A stretch of 64,000 nucleotides of DNA, from NCBI GenBank assembly GCA_021397835.1, contig JAJFZO010000645.1:496001-560000 (forward strand), in the 5' to 3' direction. A program made the translations under genes and the position numbers. Below the pieces are notes generated by a model, which saw only the letters and a program-made list of their open reading frames with translations, was not told the origin of the DNA and did not search any database. This document shows positions 57,620-64,000 of the stretch, one piece after another. The DNA is from Moringa oleifera (lineage: Eukaryota > Streptophyta > Magnoliopsida > Brassicales > Moringaceae). Position 1 is the first letter of the stretch, and each line of letters starts with the position of its first letter.

Positions 57620-57869
57620 AAGACTCCTTGACAATCAATGATGTTCTCTTATGGTGGTCGAGAAAATTATCGAAGTCAACACTTCGAGTCCTAGGCTTTG
57701 CAAGGGTGATGTTTCCATTAATTGGTAATGAGTCATGGGCAAAGTCCAAATAGGCCTACAATATCATTGATCCCACTTGCATTGTTTTTCATTATTTGGA
57801 AGGAGAGAAACAATAAGACTTTTCTCTTGTTCTTCTTCTTTTTTTCTTTTTTTCTTTTTTTTTTGGGGT

Positions 57870-57915
<46 letters not shown>

Positions 57916-58396
57916 GGGGGGGGAGGGATATTGAGAACCCACCCAAAATAAGGGTACTTTGTGTACCCACCCTTGTATGGTAAACTCAAGGAGTAAGCCT
58001 AGACCCACAGGACAACCTTTAGGAACAAGAAAAGTTTTTGTTTTTGTTTGAAAATGTTGTCTCAACAGCTCAAACTCAAGATTTTCTCCCTTGTCAATCC
58101 ACACGTTACCACCAAGACGACCCTATGGGGCTCAGAAACAGTGAGATTTTTGAGATCGAGGAAATAACTTTTTTACTAATTAAAGACAAATGGTTACACA
58201 TGTTATACTTATCATTCTTTGAGGAATGTTTTTGAGCTTATGGAGGAATTTGTAGATTTTGTAGACTAATTATCACGTAATCAGTTATCGTAACAAGGTT
58301 GCATCCCTTCATACTTTTGTAAATCAATTTGGTCCTTATCAATGAAATATTCAGTAAGAGTTAGCTACCAAAAACATAACTAATTGTTCTGATAAA
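57620..58396 (+). mobile_element. LINE 3'-terminal fragment with internal G tract
   Basis: The start reads VLLWWSRKLSK and then FFIIWKERNNKTF (about 57786-57825), the typical end of plant LINE polyproteins. After the G tract, non-coding sequence leads to GTAGATTTTGTAGAC, GGTTGCATCCCTTCATACTT, TTTGTAAATCAAT and an A-run at 58386-58396. The proline-rich open frames opposite the G tract are artefacts of composition. Confidence 0.65.
57872..57927 (+). repeat. Poly-G tract (43 uninterrupted G)
   Basis: There are 43 consecutive G at 57872-57914, then G8 and G3 blocks separated by single A. A T-rich stretch with a GGGG precedes it. It could form G-quadruplexes on the + strand. Its length may be unreliable because such runs are hard to sequence. 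Confidence 0.9.
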
Positions 58397-61300
58397 AAAA
58401 AAACATAATTAATTATCATTTCTAGTATTTCAACATAAAGTACTAATAACTTTATCCTCAAAAATAGGCAAATCATAGACAATATATTAAATTTTTGATA
58501 GAAACAAGTAAATCATGTTACTATCATGGCACCAAAAGGGTGCCTCCCATTTATAAGTATAAAAAACCTATTTAAAAATAAAGAATTCTATAAGCACTAG
58601 TATATCCTTCTCATTTACAATCATCACCCCTTTAATTCAAACTCCCAATATTCTAAATCATCCATCTCCAAACACAAAAAAGGAGTCTCCCTTCCCTCAA
58701 AAGCTTTTCTATGTTTTTCTTCACTCCAAATTGACCAAAAAATCAACAAATGAATTTTTACATCCACATTTCGTTTCTCTTTCACCATTTATAACCCTCC
58801 CCATGCCCCAATCTCCGTTGCCATTGATCCAGCCACCGCCCACCTATAGCCCAATGGTTCTAATACAGTTCCCAAATCCACCTTGTCCACCCACACTAGA
58901 GTAGTTTATGATCGACGGATTTTGCATATTCTTGGCATAAAAAACATCTATTAACCAAAATCTTTTCTCTTTTTTGCAAATTATCAATAGTGAAGGGTTT
59001 ACTCCAAGCCGCTTCCCGTGCATAAAAGGCCACCTAAAAGGTGCTTCAGCCTTCCATATAATTTTTCATATTGGCATATGTGCTTCTTTCTGTTCATAAC
59101 TATCCTCTATCCTTCGGCAAGAGTCTTTTACTATAAACAGATTGGAAGCATTCCCTTTCCAAAGTACTTTATCCATATCAGACCCATCTGCTTTCAAATT
59201 GTAAATCTTTTTCAACGAAATATCCCATTGTGCTAAACTTCCAATCTTGAATGTCTCCTCCCAAGTGATATAATCATCCCGCATTAGCATCTAATCACCT
59301 ACCTTAGCTTGTTTGTTGGAAGCAAGTTGTAGATATAAGGGAATTCTTTCACTAGCGAGGTCTCACCACACCAAACATCATGCCAAAAACTGACATAGAG
59401 CCCAAACACCACCTTGAATCTCAACCATGGTCTAAAATCCTTTCATCCTTTTTTGACGGCCTTCATCTAAAATCCTCCCATCCTTGAATCTCATTATCTA
59501 TTGACACCACTTCTACCCACACCCCACCCTTCTTAGCATATAGGCCACAAATCCCCATGACACATGGTCATAAGCTTTCTTTATATCTAATTTGTAAATG
59601 ATCCCTTTCTCCCCTAATTTCAACTGATGATCGACCACCTTGTTAGTTATTAAATTGCATCTAAGATATGTCTTCCTTTCACAAACGCATTCTAATTGAC
59701 TCCGACCACTTTATCAACCACTACCCTGAGTCTGAAAGCCATTACCTTTGCTAGTGACTTGTACATACTTCTAATCAAGCTAATTGGGCGAAAATCATTA
59801 ATCTTACAAGCCCCATTTTTCTTTGGGATGAGCATCAAAAATATGAAATTTAACGAAACCTCAACTTACCAGTCTTATGAAATTCCTTGAACATCGCCAT
59901 GATCACACCTCTAATACTATAGAGAATCCATAGCGAATCCATCCAGTCCTGAAGCTTTATCACCATCACAATCATCTAACGCCCCATTGAACTCCTCCTC
60001 CTTGAATGGTCCCTCAATCCAACCCTAAAGATCACTATCAACACTGTCGAAGGACAACCCTTCTAGCGTAGGCCTCCATTCATATTCCTCTTTGTATAGT
60101 TCTAGATAGTAGTCTTTTATCTTTCCTTTAAAACTCAACTGGCTCCTTTATCACTTCATCCTGAATTTCCAACGCATACAATTATGTCTTCCATGCAAAT
60201 TTGTGGTTTTGCAAAAAAAAACTTAGTATTTATGTCTCCTTTCAACCACAAGGCTCTAGACTTTTATCTCCAAGAAATCTCCTCCATCTTCATCAAGGTT
60301 GATAATGTATTTGACACCTCATATCTTCTATTGGTTGTGTCTTCATTACCCTCTCCATTCATCTCCTTACTAACTTTGACAACTCTTACCATAAAATTTC
60401 CTTTCTTTTATTCAAATTGCCTACCTCTTTCTTTTTCACCTTTTGAGATTATTGTTTTAGATTCTTCAATTTTGTGACCACCACATAAATCGCATTCCCT
60501 ATTACCTTATCTCCTTCCCACCAATCATGCACAAGTTGGCTAAAACCATCAATCTTGAACCACATATTCTCAAAATGGAAAGGAGTGAGCCCCCATTGCA
60601 AACCCTCCACCTTCAACAACATTGAAAAATGATCTAATACTGTCTCGACAAGATTCTCTACCTCCCACCTAGATATACTTCTTTCCAATGACATGATATC
60701 AAAAATTTGTCAAACCTTGATAAAAAAGGTTTACCACGCATGTTAGAGCAAATGAACTCAACTCCGCCAAGCGGTAGATCAATTAATTCTAATTTCACTA
60801 TAACATATCGAAAGTCACTCCTACCCACTCCTCCAACCCCTATCCCCGTTCTCTCATGATCATATAAAACCTCATTAAAGTCCCCACCTAACAACCAAGG
60901 TAAGACCCATTTTCTCTTACATCCTCTTAATTCCTCCCAAAGACGTGCACAGCTTACTCCCTCCAAATGCCCATACACCTTTGTGAATACCCATTCCATT
61001 TCAGTAGCCTCCACCCTGAAAAGAAATGACAAAGGTTCTTCTCCCTCCCATTCCTCTATGCAACAACACATCCTCCTACTCTACATAACTACACTACCTC
61101 TAGAACTCCCCCTAAATGACAAAGCCCTCCATTCCACATCACTATTTCCCCATAAACTCTTTACAATACCATCATTCATCCCTTCGATTTTTGTCACTTA
61201 CAAACATACCACATCCGCCTTCTATCTACGCAAAGCATGTTTAATTACCAACCTTTTCTCAATATTACTCAACCCCTTCACATTCCAAGATACGATTTTA

Positions 61301-63305
61301 AACATGGAGAGCCTCTTTATGCCTCTTTATCCTTAAATAACTCCCTTCTTCTACACCATTGAGAATCGCATTGGCTTGTTCGTCCTTAAATCCACTATTG
61401 ACTCTCACAATTTTACAATTGTGCCCAGATTTTTCCTCACCCTCCTAGACACCATCTGCTACCACTCATTCAAACCTGGATTCTACCCCTTTTGACTCTG
61501 TTATCGGGGATGCTAATTTTTCTTGTACACATTGCTTCTTGTTCATTGACTCAGTTGTTCCACCTCTAGCTTCTTGACTAGCATCATCTAGAAGTGTATT
61601 GCCTTTTCCCACAAAGAACTGCCCTATTGCCAATTGTCTATACTCAGTCTCTGAGACCTCGCCTTTCCCCTTGTCCAACCTTTTATTCTTCCCCTCATGC
61701 ACTATTGTTGTCTTACCCCTCCTCCATTCACCAGCTCTACCCCCATGCCCATCCCCAATTCCACATTATCTAAAACCATACCAATATTCCTTCTAATGCA
61801 GTTAGTCTCACAACTTTGGCTCACAGGCCCATTTCTCACTACAACCTGATTAAGTGGAGCTCGCCTACGAATGGTTGGGGATAAAGACTTTGGCTCCCCT
61901 ATGCCCCATCATTACTCTATCTAACAGTGTCTCTCATTGTCCTAATATGATGAAGACTCCTTTGTGCTCCCAAATCAATATTCAACACTTTCCCTAACGG
62001 CTAGTTGACTCTCTCTATCACCATCGGCTTGCTCTTTTCACCTACCTTGAGAAGGGAAATTCCTATGGGATTATTAATGAATGTAGGTCAGATCTCTCTA
62101 ATTCGCAGTAGGTGTGTATGCTTCCCTAAAGCGAGAGCATTTGCTTCTCAAAGGTGGGTGCTTATGGGACTTCTGCTTCGCCAACTGCAGGATTGAGATA
62201 TCTTTCTGTGTCTGTTGATATCTCTTTGGAATGAGATTTTTTTTTTCAAATTGAACAGGCAAATTAGTTTGAAAAAGACCTCTTGTTAGTCGATAATCAT
62301 GAATTCGTGCCAACAAAGCCCATCTTAATACTTGGGTGAAACATACCTGAGAATTCGCTACCCATAACATCATTGCTTGTATATCCAAATGTCACTAGAC
62401 CTTTATTGGTGTGAAGAGAGTCGGGGAGTCAATTCGGTCTGTTTTGTCATATTGGGAGTTGCTTTCATTGCCGAAGTCAGCCTGTCTCTAAAAAATTGAT
62501 AATCGGGTCAAAACAACCCGAACACCCTAACTTTGGGTCCTCACTTCCCGTTATTTCTAGGTATAGATCCAGGTGCCTTGCCCTAGCCCCATGGGTTAGA
62601 TTCGTGCAAACCGAGTTTGGAGCCTTTTTTTAGTCCAATTTTCATTGGGTTTCAATATTAGGTACCTTATTCTCCACCAAACCGGGGACACCAGAATTTT
62701 TTCTCAGTGAAACCTAAGCTGCCTCCCTTCCATCTCCACCCAATGGAACGTTTTTGAAAGAACTACGCCGATAGATCTCTCCTATCCCATGAGGTAAACT
62801 TCTCTTTGATCCCCATGGCACATGAAGCCGCATCTAGGGCACTCCAAACTCATGGAGCGATAACTGGATGCCTCTCTATTTCTCAACATTTGCCCAACGT
62901 TCTTGTTCATATTGACATTGTTTCATCCTAAGCTTTCGGAGCCTTCATTTTATGCTACCAACCCAAATCATGGCCGCTTTTCGGAAATAGCATTCTCCTC
63001 ACACCTGATGGCTTCACCTCAGATAAGCATAAAAATTCGTCAACTGGATTCGCCCTAGCTCCTAACAGCATCGTTTTCTCCCCCTTTCCTTCATTTCATC
63101 CACTAATGCAATCAATTTTTTGTCTCCATCAACTTGTCCATCGCTATTGCAAACCATCTCATTTCCTCCCCTCCTAAAAAACATAAATATCCTCTTGCCC
63201 TTACTTTGTTTACTACCCTAATCCAATTTTCTAAATCACCTACATATATTAAAGCTCAAAAAGCTTCCTCTCTACTCTAATGGAGAAAATCTCCATTAAA
63301 ATTCA
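58397..63305 (-). mobile_element. Degenerate L1-type LINE
   Basis: Reading leftwards: ORF1-like remnants at about 63290-62940 (VVNKVRARGYLCFLGGEE, GVRRMLFPKSGHDL) and a long decayed linker. An endonuclease domain starts at 61305 (FKIVSWNVKGLSN) and runs to about 60660 with LLGGDFNEVL and FLSRFDKFL. RT remnants at about 59860-59560 include LIPKKNGACKINDFRPISLI, QNAFVKGRHILDA and KLDIKKAYDHVSW. The RT region carrying the catalytic YxDD is missing, and the sequence passes directly to the zinc-binding RVT segment (WKGNASNLFIVKDSC, 59066-59290). Stops and shifts occur throughout. It is not capable of movement. Confidence 0.82.
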
Positions 63306-63700
63306 AAAGAGAGAAAAATTTTTTCATAAACAATGTATTACATATTCATTATTGAATGCAATTAGCACCAAGGGAGTGCAACCAATTTTATATGTGTAGT
63401 TAGCTAGTTAAATGTTGCAAGTTTCGTGAACTCCACAGTTCTCATTTACCCAAAAAAAAAAACAACAAATCCTCCATCACCCAAAAAAGGTTATCCCATC
63501 TATTTTTGACCAAAGATAAAGGGATCTCAACTCCTCCCAAGGCTCTCATAGTGCTCCCCCCCCCCCCCCCTCCCCACCAAAAAATCCGTAAATGAACTAT
63601 TATCATAAATTTCTTCTTCGCCTTATAAAGTTTAAGACCCTTCCACACTTTCATTTCAACTGTTAGTAACTTCGAAATCATCCATTTTTTGCTCTAGAAC
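63306..63700 (-). mobile_element. 3' end of another LINE, upstream of the previous one
   Basis: On the - strand, GGTTGCACTCCCTTGGTGCT (near 63390-63370) followed by an A/T-rich end and AAAAAATTTTT at about 63315 looks like the same LINE 3' tail as at 58300 and 20830. The 79-codon open frame at 63442-63681 would be the end of its coding part but crosses a 15-C run and is not convincing. Confidence 0.5.
63556..63570. repeat. Poly-C run
   Basis: There are fifteen C in a row, followed by T and CCCC. On the - strand this gives a poly-Gly reading. It is the second long G/C homopolymer in LINE-derived sequence in this window. Confidence 0.9.
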
Positions 63701-64000
63701 CAATAAAACACACTCCCAGATCTGTTGAGTCCAACTATATGTTTTAAATTTCAACTATATATTACAGAAATTGCAAAATATATTATCATTTATAAATTCA
63801 ATTTCAATTATATGCTTCTTTACCTAAGGTTTTCTTGCTTTGTTCCTATCTGAAGAATCTTTCACTTCTCTTTTTTGTCTCTATCTTTAGTTTTTTTGAA
63901 TCTAGCTAATTATGTTGCCCCAATCAAATGCTCAGAAAAGAAAAAAAAAACCATAAAAAGTAACATGATTCCTTGGTTGACAAAAATATTCTTTTGATAA
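63701..64000. other. Right edge without recognised content
   Basis: This is A/T-rich sequence with no gene, exon of the ArfGAP BAR domain, or clear repeat. Confidence 0.4.

Noticed and set aside
57733..58104. Proline-rich open frames opposite the G tract, and the glycine-rich frame on the + strand
   Set aside because: They exist only because a homopolymer has no stops. The flanks are LINE remnants and no real protein similarity is present.
63442..63681. 79-codon - strand open frame with poly-Gly
   Set aside because: It crosses a 15-C run and LINE-like sequence and has no support as a gene.
1..64000. tRNA, rRNA or other structured RNA genes
   Set aside because: No cloverleaf-forming sequence with A and B boxes or rRNA landmark was noticed by eye. 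A covariance search would be needed to exclude small ones.

Overview
This 64 kb window is AT-rich nuclear DNA from a flowering plant, most likely a eudicot. The evidence is single-exon CC-NB-ARC-LRR (CNL) immune receptor genes of the RPP13-like/R3a-like class, a many-exon ArfGAP gene of the plant AGD family with GT-AG introns, and Ty1-copia and L1-type LINE remnants. No prokaryotic operon structure, CRISPR array, rRNA or tRNA was seen. I cannot name the species.

Positions 1-43 kb hold a tandem CNL cluster of six copies, all on the + strand. A (1.35-4.97 kb), C (15.53-19.08 kb) and F (40.98-42.53 kb) are broken. B (9.15-12.54 kb), D (24.17-27.76 kb) and E (33.70-37.08 kb) are open single-exon genes of 1130, 1196 and 1126 codons. 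Copies are separated by 4-6 kb spacers that are not random. The spacers are mosaics of a few recurring modules: a 55-bp upstream block, a tandemly repeated 5' leader, a 3'-flank module, an unidentified R module, an S element, LINE tails, and many decayed pieces of the neighbouring ArfGAP gene, always in that gene's (-) orientation. Upstream of F a hAT-like element interrupts a site that is still empty upstream of E.

Positions 45.5-53.4 kb, on the - strand, hold nine exons of a BAR-PH-ArfGAP-ankyrin protein (AGD1/2/4 type). They join in frame into 568 codons covering everything after the BAR domain. The BAR exons are not found in the remaining 10.5 kb, which is filled with retroelements.

Positions 53.9-64 kb are retroelement territory: a + strand LINE fragment, a 2.8-kb internally deleted Ty1-copia element with both LTRs, two + strand LINE 3' ends (one containing a 43-G tract), a roughly 5-kb - strand LINE with recognisable endonuclease and RT remnants, and the 3' tail of another - strand LINE.

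How it fits together: an ancestral convergent pair (CNL rightward, AGD leftward) appears to have been duplicated repeatedly with breakpoints inside AGD. One AGD copy survives at the right edge, and antisense AGD debris lies downstream of nearly every CNL. Statements about gene function rest on family knowledge. The repeat and duplication relationships were read by eye and need dot-plot confirmation.
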